A stretch of 64,000 nucleotides of DNA, taken from contig NZ_BMVL01000008.1 of NCBI RefSeq assembly GCF_014650695.1, forward strand, positions 60,712-124,711. Direction: 5' to 3'. The stretch is from Streptomyces avidinii. Lineage in GTDB: Bacteria > Actinomycetota > Actinomycetes > Streptomycetales > Streptomycetaceae. The position numbers and the translations under genes were made by a program. Shown in pieces: positions 35,321 through 42,988 of this stretch. The notes beneath the pieces are model-generated. The model did no database searches. It had not been told where the DNA came from and was given only the letters and a program-made list of their open reading frames with translations. How positions within the stretch are numbered: the first letter of the stretch is position 1; each line of letters starts with the position of its first letter.

Positions 35321-37855
35321 TCAGAGCAATCCGTCCCACATCTGCTCCAGCAGCACCGACCACCAGCTCTCCGGCGAGGACAGCGCCGCGCTGTCGAGCC
35401 CCGCCAGATTTGCCTGGAAATCGACCGTCCAGCGGCCGGCCTGTTCCGGCGTCAGATGCTGGCGCAGCCGCCACATGTGACCCAGCATCGCGAGGGACCG
35501 TACGAACTGCGGCAGGCTCGAATTCACGAACTGCGGCGGCACCGGAGCGCCCCCGGGACCGCCCTCCACCGGCACCGCGACGATGTGCGCGGTGCCGTAC
35601 TGGACGCACAGCGCCTTGCCGAAGTCGCTGCCGATGACCAGGTACGAGCCCGCGTCCGAAGCCGGCTGCACCTGCCGCTGCTGAGCCAGCTCGGCCAGCG
35701 TCGGCACCGGCTGGCCCGGCACGGCCTGCGCCCAGAAGAACGGCCCGAAATCGACGGGCAGACCCGACCACATCAGCGTCTGCGCCACGATCTCCGGCAC
35801 ACCCTGACGGGACACGGCCCGCTGGTCGAAGCGGAACACGCCCTGCGGTCCGAAGGCGGCCGTCAGCTCCTGTCCGATCGCCTCCAGCGGGATCGCCGGC
35901 TGGAGCGGAACCTGCGGCAGCGGCGCCCGTACCGGCGCGGGGCGCGCCGGGCCGTCCGCCACCTGGTGCAGCTCGCCCTGGTGGGTGAGCAGGTGCCGCA
36001 TGCCCTGCTGACGGCCCGCGTGGTCCTTGCCGTACGGGGCCACGCTCGTGATCCGCACCTGCGGCCAGGTCTCCCGGATCATCCGGGCGCAGTAACCGCC
36101 GGGCAGTTCACAGGACTCCAGCTCGGTGTGCAGCTCCAGCACCTGCTGCGGCGGCACGTTCATGGCGCGCAGCTCGTAGAGGATCTGCCACTCCGGGTGC
36201 GGGGTGCCGGGCGCCGAGCGGCGGATGAGCTGCTGCTCGGAGCCGTCGGGCGCGCGGTAGCGCAGCACGGCCTGGTAGCCGGGGCCGACGGTGGGCGCCC
36301 CGGTCGGGGCCGGGGGCTGCGCGCCGGGTCCGGCGGGCGCACCCGGCGGCGGACCGGGCGGGCCGGGCGGCTGGGGAACACCGGGGCCGGCCAGCATCGT
36401 CGCGGCATGGTCGAGCCCGCCACCGGGCGCACCCGGCGCACCGGGAGCCGCGGGCGCACCGGGCGGACCCGGCGGCTGCGGTACGCCGGGACCCGCGAGC
36501 ATGGTGGCGGCGTGGTGGGCCCCACCCCCGGGAGCGCCGGGAGCGCCAGGAGCACCGGGAGCACCCGGGGCGCCGGGAGCCCCGGGCGGGCCGGGCGGCG
36601 CGGGCGGCCGGCCAGTGACGGCCGGACCGGCGAGCATCGTCGCGGCGTGGTCGATCCCCCGGCCCTGCGACCCGGGAGCCCCCGGCGGACCGGGCGGCGC
36701 CGGCGGCTGACCCGCACCCGGAGCACCCGGAGCACCCGGAGCACCCGGAGCACCCGGAGCCCCGGGCGGGCCGGGCGGCGCGGGCGGCCGGCCGGTGACG
36801 GCCGGACCGGCGAGCATCGTCGCGGCGTGGTCGATCCCCCGGCCCTGCGACCCGGGAGCCCCCGGCGGACCGGGCGGCTGGGGAACACCGGGGCCGGCCA
36901 GCATCGTCGCGGCATGATCGAGCCCGCCACCCGGAGCACCCGGCGCACCGGGAGCCGCGGGCGGACCCGGCGGCGTCGACGGCCGGGAGACCTGGGCCTT
37001 GCTGGTCGGCGCGTCCGCGATGTCACTCGCCGCGGAACGGTTCGCCGAACCGCCCGCCGAACCGCCCGCGGAAGCGCCGTCCGGCGCCTCCAGTGCGGGC
37101 ACGATCGCGGTCCTCGGCAGCTGGCTGCCGCCCGCCATCAGCGTGGTCTTCGCCTCCGGGGCCACCCCGGACGACGGCGCGTCCTCCAGGTCCGACCCGG
37201 ACAGCGGCGGCGCGAACACGGTCGCGGGCAGCGGCACGGACGCGTCCTCCGCACCGGAGTTCACATCGGTGCCCGCCCAGGGCGTGGCACCGGTCGGCAC
37301 GGCGGCCGGCACCCCGTCGTTGGCCGTGGGCTCGTACGGGATCTCGCCCCCGCGCCGCAGCGGCACGGCCTCGACGGGCGCGGCGGGGGCCGCGGCGTCG
37401 GCGGGCGCCGCCGGACCGGGACCCGCGGCGGCCGGAGCCGCAACCGCCGGATCGGGAGCCGGCGTCGGCGCGGACCTCGGGGCGATCCCGGCCCGGTCCG
37501 CGGCCTCCTGCAGCCACTCGGGCGGGCTGAGCATGAACGACGTCTGCTCGGAATCGATCCGCGGTGGCGGGACCGAAGCCTCCGCAGCCGCCGGCACGGC
37601 CCCGTACTCCTCCTCGTACCGGCGGATCACTTCACCCACCGGCAGTCCCGGCCACAGCGTCACCTCCCCGCTGTCCCGCGCGATGACCAGCCGCTGCCGC
37701 CCACCACCGGACACGGGACCGGCCGCGCGGTCCTCCGCCCACACCACGAATCCGAGCCCGAACTCCCGTACGCGCACCTCTCGGTGCTGGTACGCGGGCA
37801 CGTCGCCGTTGATCCACTCCTCGGCGCGCTCCTGCGCCTGCGCAAACGTCACCAT
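35321..37855 (-). CDS. Multidomain protein: Imm35/YrhB-like N-terminus, collagen-like linker, deaminase-like domain, SUKH-4-like C-terminus
   Basis: 844 residues. Residues 1-85 resemble Imm35/YrhB immunity domains (FAQAQERAEEWING...RDSGEVTLWPG...VIRRYEEEYG; weak). From 95 to 525 it is low-complexity Pro/Ala/Gly, including Gly-X-Y collagen-like runs and five copies of HAATMLAGP. Residues 525-620 look like a toxin-type nucleotide/nucleic-acid deaminase: His576-x-Glu578 and Cys582-x6-Cys589 (motif LHTELESCELPGGYC), as in the XOO_2897-type clade. Residues about 650-844 resemble SUKH-4 immunity proteins (GVFRFDQRAV, GLPVDFGPFFWA, YLVIGSDFGKALCV). No secretion signal or export domain is seen. It ends seven bases after the WHH-nuclease/SUKH gene, so the two form an operon. 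Domain calls are from motif recognition only. Confidence 0.72.
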   Translation of the reverse strand: MVTFAQAQERAEEWINGDVPAYQHREVRVREFGLGFVVWAEDRAAGPVSGGGRQRLVIARDSGEVTLWPGLPVGEVIRRYEEEYGAVPAAAEASVPPPRIDSEQTSFMLSPPEWLQEAADRAGIAPRSAPTPAPDPAVAAPAAAGPGPAAPADAAAPAAPVEAVPLRRGGEIPYEPTANDGVPAAVPTGATPWAGTDVNSGAEDASVPLPATVFAPPLSGSDLEDAPSSGVAPEAKTTLMAGGSQLPRTAIVPALEAPDGASAGGSAGGSANRSAASDIADAPTSKAQVSRPSTPPGPPAAPGAPGAPGGGLDHAATMLAGPGVPQPPGPPGAPGSQGRGIDHAATMLAGPAVTGRPPAPPGPPGAPGAPGAPGAPGAPGAGQPPAPPGPPGAPGSQGRGIDHAATMLAGPAVTGRPPAPPGPPGAPGAPGAPGAPGAPGAPGGGAHHAATMLAGPGVPQPPGPPGAPAAPGAPGAPGGGLDHAATMLAGPGVPQPPGPPGPPPGAPAGPGAQPPAPTGAPTVGPGYQAVLRYRAPDGSEQQLIRRSAPGTPHPEWQILYELRAMNVPPQQVLELHTELESCELPGGYCARMIRETWPQVRITSVAPYGKDHAGRQQGMRHLLTHQGELHQVADGPARPAPVRAPLPQVPLQPAIPLEAIGQELTAAFGPQGVFRFDQRAVSRQGVPEIVAQTLMWSGLPVDFGPFFWAQAVPGQPVPTLAELAQQRQVQPASDAGSYLVIGSDFGKALCVQYGTAHIVAVPVEGGPGGAPVPPQFVNSSLPQFVRSLAMLGHMWRLRQHLTPEQAGRWTVDFQANLAGLDSAALSSPESWWSVLLEQMWDGLL
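36577..36878 (-). repeat. Internal 122-bp direct repeat in the collagen-like linker
   Basis: Copy A 36577-36698 and copy B 36757-36878 are exactly 180 bases apart and differ at one position (36614/36794). Between them are five copies of a 9-bp unit (GAGCACCCG, about 36717-36757). Both are coding, and the repeat number probably varies between strains. Confidence 0.9.
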
Positions 37856-37862
37856 CGCGCGC

Positions 37863-38858
37863 TCACCCCTCCACCGGTGCCGAACCCGACACCGGAACCG
37901 AACGTGCGAATCCGCCGTCCACCATCAGACCGGCCACCGTCTCCAGCTCCGGCGGGTTACCCGCCAGCCGCTCCAGAAAGGCGTCGAAATCAGCTCCGCA
38001 CGGCAGCAGCAACCGCTCCACGCGCTCCTGGACCGACCAGCCGTCCCGGTCGCGGGCATCGTCGTACGGGGAGAACCACACCGAGCCGATGCCCTCGCCC
38101 TTGACCTTCAGCGCGATCAGCCCGCCCTGGGCGAAGGCCACGCACAGGTAGTCCTTCGTGAGGTGGTCGCGCAGACACTTGTTGACGTACACGAGGTCGT
38201 TGATCGCCGCCTCCTCGCGCACCGTGAAGAACGGCTGGTCCACCAGCACACCGAGGTCCACGTCCAGGCCCGCACCGACCGGTGCGCAGCCGCCCGCGGC
38301 CTTCAGGAACGAGCGGTACGCCTCCGGCAGCCGGTAGCCGAGGTCCTCCTCGACGCCCTGGACCTGCTCCTCGGCGACCGACACCACGGACTTCGGCAGT
38401 CCCAGGTGCGCCGGGCGCACCTCCTGCAACGGCCGCGTACCGCGCTTGTCGTGGTCCACCGGAGCCGTCGTCAGGCCCGCGTGATGCCGCAGCAGGGCCT
38501 TCACCTCGACGGGGACCAGTTCCATGCGCCGCGAACCGGTCACGTGGTGCCAGGTCCAGCCGTGCGGGGTCGCCACCGGCCCGACCGTGTCCCACAGCTC
38601 GTGCCCGGCGGCCTTCATCGCCGCGTTCGCGGACACGTAGTCCGTCAACCGGAGCTCGTCCACGCCGAAGCCCTCCGGCGGTTCGGCGATCTCCACGGCC
38701 GCGCGCGCGTAGGCGGAGAAGTCCGGATGCCCGTTGCCGTCCATCCGCACCCCGTGGGGATGCCGAGCTGCCCGGACCGGGTCCGGGAAATGCACGACCT
38801 GCCCCGAGTAAGCGGCGTTGGGTGGCGCGGCCTGCTGCCCGAGCCGACCTGTCGTCAT
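37863..38858 (-). CDS. WHH-type HNH nuclease domain fused to SMI1/KNR4 (SUKH-1) domain
   Basis: 331 residues, ATG start. The N-terminal half (about 20-135) has the WHH toxin-nuclease pattern: Trp101-Thr-Trp-His104-His105, then MELVP (112-116) and His125/His126. A conserved helper segment, HPDFSAYARAAVEI, precedes it. The C-terminal half (about 163-290) has the SMI1/KNR4 pattern (EEQVQGVEEDLGYRLPEAYRSFLKAAGG, then INDLVYVNKCLRDHL, LCVAFAQGGLIALKVKG). In polymorphic-toxin systems these are a DNA/RNA-cutting domain and its immunity domain, normally two separate genes. Here they share one chain, without any export signal. It is cotranscribed with the deaminase/SUKH-4 gene (7-base gap) and divergent from the ywqJ/SUKH-3 pair. 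Confidence 0.75.
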   Translation of the reverse strand: MTTGRLGQQAAPPNAAYSGQVVHFPDPVRAARHPHGVRMDGNGHPDFSAYARAAVEIAEPPEGFGVDELRLTDYVSANAAMKAAGHELWDTVGPVATPHGWTWHHVTGSRRMELVPVEVKALLRHHAGLTTAPVDHDKRGTRPLQEVRPAHLGLPKSVVSVAEEQVQGVEEDLGYRLPEAYRSFLKAAGGCAPVGAGLDVDLGVLVDQPFFTVREEAAINDLVYVNKCLRDHLTKDYLCVAFAQGGLIALKVKGEGIGSVWFSPYDDARDRDGWSVQERVERLLLPCGADFDAFLERLAGNPPELETVAGLMVDGGFARSVPVSGSAPVEG

Positions 38859-39089
38859 GGCGGTAGCCCCCTGCTGGATCTGGCTGGTTCACCACAGCCT
38901 ATGCGCTGGTGCAAGAGCCTCACCCTCGCCCGACCGGCGCACCCGCCCGAGGGCCAGGAACATCCGAATTGATACGAATATTCGACCCCACTTCCGCATG
39001 ACAGGTGACGTTTGACAGGCTGTCCCCGCAGCACGGGGGCGTGCGCGACAGCGGTCACCACCGCCGCCACGGGAGGGAAAAGCGCGACC
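38859..39089. promoter_or_regulatory. Divergent control region of the SUKH island
   Basis: 231 bp, more AT-rich than its surroundings. It contains a perfect CGAATATTCG palindrome (38975-38984) and an exact -35-type TTGACA (39012-39017) pointing to the ywqJ-like gene, without a convincing -10 at normal spacing. It is the only shared region from which both pairs can be controlled. Confidence 0.5.
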
Positions 39090-39668
39090 ATGCACAACAC
39101 GGCAACACGCACAGATTCCGGCGACACCGCGCCGGATGCACCCGGCGCACCCGGCGCGCCCGCCCCGGCCGGCGAAGCCGCCGGTCCCGCCGGCGACCCC
39201 CGCCTGCGCTGGAGCAGCACGGACGGCCGCCCCGCCGTGCCCGTCCTGCGGTTCCGCCGGGACGGCATCCTCCCCACCGTCGCCGCCGCCCTCTCCGTAC
39301 GCGGCGAGACCCTCACCGGCACCGCCGGCAAGGCCGATCAGCCACCGGTGCTCCACCCGCTCGTCCAGGACTTCCTGGACACCCTCACCAGCGGCCAGCG
39401 CGAACGATTCACCGGCCGGTGTCCGGAGGCGATCCTGCTCTCCCGCCACCTCACGGCCGTCGAGGGAGCCCGCTCCCGGCGCGCCTCCCGCAAGCCCCTC
39501 TCCCCGAGCGAGGCCCGCCGCTCCCTCAAGCACGCGAAGATCACCGCACGCCGCATCCGCGAGGACGGCGATCCCCTCCACGGCAGCTACGCCCCTCCCT
39601 GCCGCTCCTGCGACGCCCTCCTCGCCCACTTCGGCGTACGCTCCGTCGACCTCACCCCAGCCGAGTAG
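39090..39668 (+). CDS. YwqJ-type putative deaminase
   Basis: 192 residues. The ATG follows GGAGG by 13 bases, which is long. After a Pro/Gly/Ala-rich N-terminus (1-38), the domain shows the deaminase pattern Cys111-x-Glu113 (RCPEAILLSRHL) and Pro170-Cys171-x-x-Cys174 (YAPPCRSCDALLAHFGVR), the metal and proton-relay residues of the YwqJ toxin-type deaminases. Substrate could be nucleic acid or a nucleotide. No export signal or trafficking domain. The stop is two bases before the SUKH-3-like gene, a common partner of YwqJ-type deaminases. Whether it is an active toxin is unknown. Confidence 0.8.
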   Translation: MHNTATRTDSGDTAPDAPGAPGAPAPAGEAAGPAGDPRLRWSSTDGRPAVPVLRFRRDGILPTVAAALSVRGETLTGTAGKADQPPVLHPLVQDFLDTLTSGQRERFTGRCPEAILLSRHLTAVEGARSRRASRKPLSPSEARRSLKHAKITARRIREDGDPLHGSYAPPCRSCDALLAHFGVRSVDLTPAE

Positions 39669-39670
39669 CC

Positions 39671-40177
39671 ATGACCACCGCATCCGCCTCCTACGACCGC
39701 TCCTCGGCCACCCGGTTCCCGGCCGCCGTGGACTCCGCCCTGCGCACCGCCGGCTGGGAGCCGGGCCGCTGGGACATCAAGCAGGCCGAGTACTGGGCCG
39801 ACGCCCTCCGGGACCACACCACGCCCGCCGGACACCGGCACACCGTCTTCCCCGCCGCCGTCGAGGCGTGGGCCGAATTCGGCGGCCTGACGGTCACCGC
39901 GCACGGCGCGGGCCGCCAGATCTCCCCGACGCCGGTCCGGATCGACCCGCTCACCGGACTCCACCTCGCGCGCACCTTCGCCGACCTCGGCCGGGCCCTC
40001 TCGACCCAGCTCTGCCCCCTGGGCGTCGAGGCCGACGGCGGCTCCCACCTCGCACTCGACCGCGAGGGCCGCGTCTACGGCATCGACCACACCGGCGACT
40101 GGTTCCTCGGCCCCACCGTGGACGAGGCCCTCACCCTGCTCCTGACGGGCCTCCAGCCCACCCGCCTGACCACCTAG
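39671..40177 (+). CDS. SUKH-3-like immunity protein
   Basis: 168 residues, ATG start two bases after the deaminase stop. The SUKH-3 pattern is recognisable: RFPAAVDSALRTAGWEPGRWD at the start, FPAAVEAWAEFGGLTV in the middle, then the run STQLCPLGVEADGGSHLALDREGRVYGID and the end DWFLGPTVDEALTLLLTG. In the SUKH superfamily these neutralise a cognate nuclease or deaminase; the upstream YwqJ-type gene is the obvious candidate. No other domain is present. A repeat-rich non-coding region follows. Confidence 0.85.
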   Translation: MTTASASYDRSSATRFPAAVDSALRTAGWEPGRWDIKQAEYWADALRDHTTPAGHRHTVFPAAVEAWAEFGGLTVTAHGAGRQISPTPVRIDPLTGLHLARTFADLGRALSTQLCPLGVEADGGSHLALDREGRVYGIDHTGDWFLGPTVDEALTLLLTGLQPTRLTT

Positions 40178-40220
40178 CTCCCGCCGGCGTTGCCGACCCC
40201 GACCAACGTTCCGCGGTCCG

Positions 40221-40380
40221 GCTCCCGCCGGTCGGTGCTACTGCGGCTCTGCGGGGTCCGGCTCCCGCCGGTCGGTGGTACTGGGGCTCTGCGGGGTCCA
40301 GCTCCCGCCGGTCGGTGGTACTGGGGCTCTGCGGGGTCCAGCTCCCGCCGGTCGGTGCTACTGCGGCTCTCCCCGGACCC
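40221..40380. repeat. Four tandem 40-bp repeats
   Basis: Units begin at 40221, 40261, 40301 and 40341, each opening GCTCCCGCCGGTCGGT. The outer two copies read GCTACTGCGG where the inner two read GGTACTGGGG; the fourth diverges in its last ten bases. The units are contiguous with no spacers. The whole gap 40178-40672 (495 bp) contains this array, the CCCCGCGCCTCAA segment at 40378-40390 and a second short repeat at 40554-40621, and no supportable gene. Confidence 0.92.
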
Positions 40381-40553
40381 CGCGCCTCAATCGCCGGCGG
40401 GGCCGGGTGGTGCGGGGCGCTGCCCCACGCGTGGGGAGCGGGGACGGGGAGGGGTGTCCCCGCAGGACGAGCGCGCGACCGCCGGGGACAGCCGAGACAT
40501 GCCCGCGCGCGCCGAGCCGAGGAGACACCCCTCCCCGGCCCCGCGGACCGACC

Positions 40554-40621
40554 CGCACCGCCCCCGGACCCCGGACCCCGGACCCCGGTCCGCACCGCCC
40601 CCGGACCCCGGACCCCGGTCC
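40554..40621. repeat. Duplicated GC-rich unit with CCCCGGA steps
   Basis: CGCACCGCCCCCGGA followed by two or three CCCCGGA/CCCCGGT heptads occurs twice in tandem (about 40554-40590 and 40591-40621), differing by one heptad. Replication slippage is the likely origin. Confidence 0.8.
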
Positions 40622-40672
40622 GCAGGACGACGCAGACCCGCCCGCCCCGCCGAGGGAACGCCGGCGGCCCGG

Positions 40673-41941
40673 CTAGGCCGTCGGGAGGACCGCCGAGACG
40701 CGAAAGCCCCCCGCGTCCGTCGGCCCGGACACGAACACCCCGCCCAGCCCCAGCACCCGCTCCCGCATCCCGACCAGCCCGTTCCCCCCGCTGGGGAGCC
40801 CCGGCTCGGTGGCCTTGCCGTCGCACGGGCCGTTCTCCACCTGCATGGCCACCTCACCCGACCGGTGCGCGAGCCGCACCACGACCCGCGCGCCCGGAGC
40901 GTGCTTGTGGCAGTTGGTGAGCGCCTCCTGCACCACGCGGTACGCGGTCTGCTCGACCTCCGCCGCGTACGCCGCCCCCTGGCCGTGCACCAGCATCTCC
41001 ACGGTCATCCCGGCCGCCCGCGACTGCCCGACCAGCACCTCCAGCGCGTCGAGCGAGGGCCCGTCCTCCGCGCCCCCCGCGAACGCCACCGCCGCGACGG
41101 CCACGGCCACGGCCGGCACGGGGTCCACCACGGCCGGCTTGGGCGCCGCCCGGAGCACGCCGAGCATCTCCCGCAGCTCCGTCAGCGCCTGCCGGCCCAT
41201 GTCCCCCACCAGCGCCGCGTTCTTCGCGGCCCGCGCCGGGTCCTTGACCGCGACCGCCTCCAGCGCGGCCGCGTGCACCACCATCAGCGACACCCGGTGG
41301 GCCACCACGTCGTGCATCTCCCGCGCGATCCGGGTCCGCTCCTCCGTCCGGGCCCACTCGGCCCGTTCCTCGGCCCGGTCCGCCAGCAGCGACAGCTCCC
41401 GCTCCAGCGAGTCCGCCCGCTCCTGCAGGCTCTCCATCAGCCGGCGCCGGGCCCCGATGTAGAGCCCGAACAGCACCGGCGGCACGGTCAGCGCCACCGC
41501 GACGAACCCGGACAGCACGACCACGAGCGTCGTGTCGGCCTCCACGTCCCCGCGGGTGCGCAGGTACATCACGACGAAGGTCGCGGCCAGCGACATCGAG
41601 GCCAGCGTGGCCGTGATCCGCCGGGGCACCTCGGAGGAGGCCAGCGTGTACATCCCGACCACCGCGAGCAGGAACCCCATCGCGGCCGGCGACACGGCGA
41701 TCCCCACGAGCACCACGGCGATCGGCCACCGCCGGCGCAGGACGAGCGTGGCCCCCACCACGAATCCGAACAGCACCCCGACCGCGGTCGGCAGCCCCGC
41801 CTCTCCGGCGAAGGCCACGCCCTCCCACGCACACTCCACGGCGGACACGCCGCCGAGCGCCACGTCCCCCACGGCATCCCGCCGCCGCGCCCACCACAAA
41901 GGCGGCCCAGCGCGGCCTTCCACTTCCCCCGTACTGGTCAT
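40673..41941 (-). CDS. Sensor histidine kinase, NarL/LiaS-type (HisKA_3), orphan
   Basis: 422 residues; the ATG gives MTSTGEVEG. The long upstream open frame is not credible because it lacks a ribosome site and covers the divergent gene. About five membrane segments lie in residues 25-165. They are followed by a coiled region and a HisKA_3 phosphoacceptor box (TRIAREMHDVVAHRVSLMV, His in MHDVVAH). An HATPase domain follows with an N-box ALTNCHKHAPGARVVV and G-box NGLVGMRERV. Such kinases normally pair with a LuxR-type response regulator. None is adjacent; the nearest are 12 kb away at 53982 and 56313. The signal is unknown. Confidence 0.9.
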   Translation of the reverse strand: MTSTGEVEGRAGPPLWWARRRDAVGDVALGGVSAVECAWEGVAFAGEAGLPTAVGVLFGFVVGATLVLRRRWPIAVVLVGIAVSPAAMGFLLAVVGMYTLASSEVPRRITATLASMSLAATFVVMYLRTRGDVEADTTLVVVLSGFVAVALTVPPVLFGLYIGARRRLMESLQERADSLERELSLLADRAEERAEWARTEERTRIAREMHDVVAHRVSLMVVHAAALEAVAVKDPARAAKNAALVGDMGRQALTELREMLGVLRAAPKPAVVDPVPAVAVAVAAVAFAGGAEDGPSLDALEVLVGQSRAAGMTVEMLVHGQGAAYAAEVEQTAYRVVQEALTNCHKHAPGARVVVRLAHRSGEVAMQVENGPCDGKATEPGLPSGGNGLVGMRERVLGLGGVFVSGPTDAGGFRVSAVLPTA

Positions 41942-42071
41942 GCCGTCCAGCGTACGCAGCACCCTCCGCACACGGTCGAACGGAATTCCCGGAAACCCGG
42001 GGTAATCGCACCTACGACTGAATCGTCCGCCGATCGAGACCTGAATCCCGCATTCCGACCACATTGACGCC

Positions 42072-42977
42072 ATGACAGAAACCCGACGTCGCCCCGGCGA
42101 CGGAACCGGCGGCCTACGCACGGGCGCCACGACCTTCGAGGCCCTCCGCGAGCAAGCCGTGACCCTCCGCCGGGAAGGCCTCAGCCGCCGGAACATCCGC
42201 GACCGCCTGGCCGTCCACAACAACGACATCCTCAACCGCCTCTTGGAGGGCGAGCCGCCACCCGAGTGGACGAAACGCCCGAACGCAAGGGACGACCTCC
42301 GCGCCCGCGCCCGCGAACTCCGCCTCCAGGGCATGACGTACGACCGGATCCAGCTCGAACTCGGCTGCTCGAAGAGCTCGATCTCCCTCTGGGTCAGAGA
42401 CCTCCCGAAGCCGGATCGCAAGCGCACCAAGGAGCAGTCGTCCGCCATCGCCCGTCGGGGATGGGACCGAACCCTTCAGGTGCGCGAAGCGGAAAGGCGG
42501 GAAACGAAAGAGGCCGCGAGCCGCGACGTCGGCCGCCTGTCGGAAAGAGAGCTATTCCTCGTCGGGGTCGGCCTCTACTGGGCCGAGGGCAGCAAGGACA
42601 AGGCGTACGCCCGGCGCGAGCGCGTGATCTTCGTCAACAGCGATCCGGACATGATCCGCCTCTACCTCGCATGGCTGCGCCTGCTGGGCATCAAAGGAGA
42701 GCGCCTTCGCTACAGCGTGATGATCCACGAGACGGCCGATATCGCAGGTGCGGAGAGGTTCTGGGCAGACCTCGTCGGCGCGGACCCGTCGCAATTCCTC
42801 AAGAGGACCGTCAAACGACACGACCCCCGGACGACGCGGATGAACGTCGGCGAGAGCTACTACGGCTGCCTCGCCGTTCGCGTTCCGCAAGGCGCCGATC
42901 TGTACCGTCGCGTCGAGGGCTGGTGGTACGGCATAGTAGGGGCTGCGTCCCATCTCGATCAACGAAATCGGACATAA
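42072..42977 (+). CDS. HTH protein with LAGLIDADG-like C-terminal domain, next to tRNA-Gln
   Basis: 301 residues, ATG start. Two helix-turn-helix-like segments are visible: EQAVTLRREGLSRRNIRDRL (about 29-48) and RARELRLQGMTYDRIQLELG (about 78-97), the second followed by CSKSSISLWVRDLP. The C-terminal half contains ELFLVGVGLYWAEGSKDKAY, which recalls a homing-endonuclease LAGLIDADG helix ending in Glu-Gly. FVNSDPDMIRLYLAWLRLLG and a late VEGWWYGIVG follow. Whether it still cuts DNA is unknown. It ends 11 bases before the tRNA, so its 3' end overlaps the tRNA promoter region. Codon usage is slightly less GC-rich than its neighbours, a sign of possible transfer. Confidence 0.6.
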   Translation: MTETRRRPGDGTGGLRTGATTFEALREQAVTLRREGLSRRNIRDRLAVHNNDILNRLLEGEPPPEWTKRPNARDDLRARARELRLQGMTYDRIQLELGCSKSSISLWVRDLPKPDRKRTKEQSSAIARRGWDRTLQVREAERRETKEAASRDVGRLSERELFLVGVGLYWAEGSKDKAYARRERVIFVNSDPDMIRLYLAWLRLLGIKGERLRYSVMIHETADIAGAERFWADLVGADPSQFLKRTVKRHDPRTTRMNVGESYYGCLAVRVPQGADLYRRVEGWWYGIVGAASHLDQRNRT

Positions 42978-42988
42978 CGGGCAAGCCA

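Noticed and set aside
36290..36990. Separate collagen-like gene on the plus strand
   Set aside because: The Gly/Pro-rich plus-strand frame is the mirror of the linker of the minus-strand multidomain gene; no start site, and the flanking minus-strand domains are continuous in frame.
40221..40380. CRISPR array
   Set aside because: The four 40-bp units are directly adjacent without spacers and no cas genes exist in the window.
41942..42448. N-terminal extension of the histidine kinase
   Set aside because: It would overlap the start of the divergent HTH gene and lacks a ribosome site; the ATG at 41941 gives a normal-length kinase.
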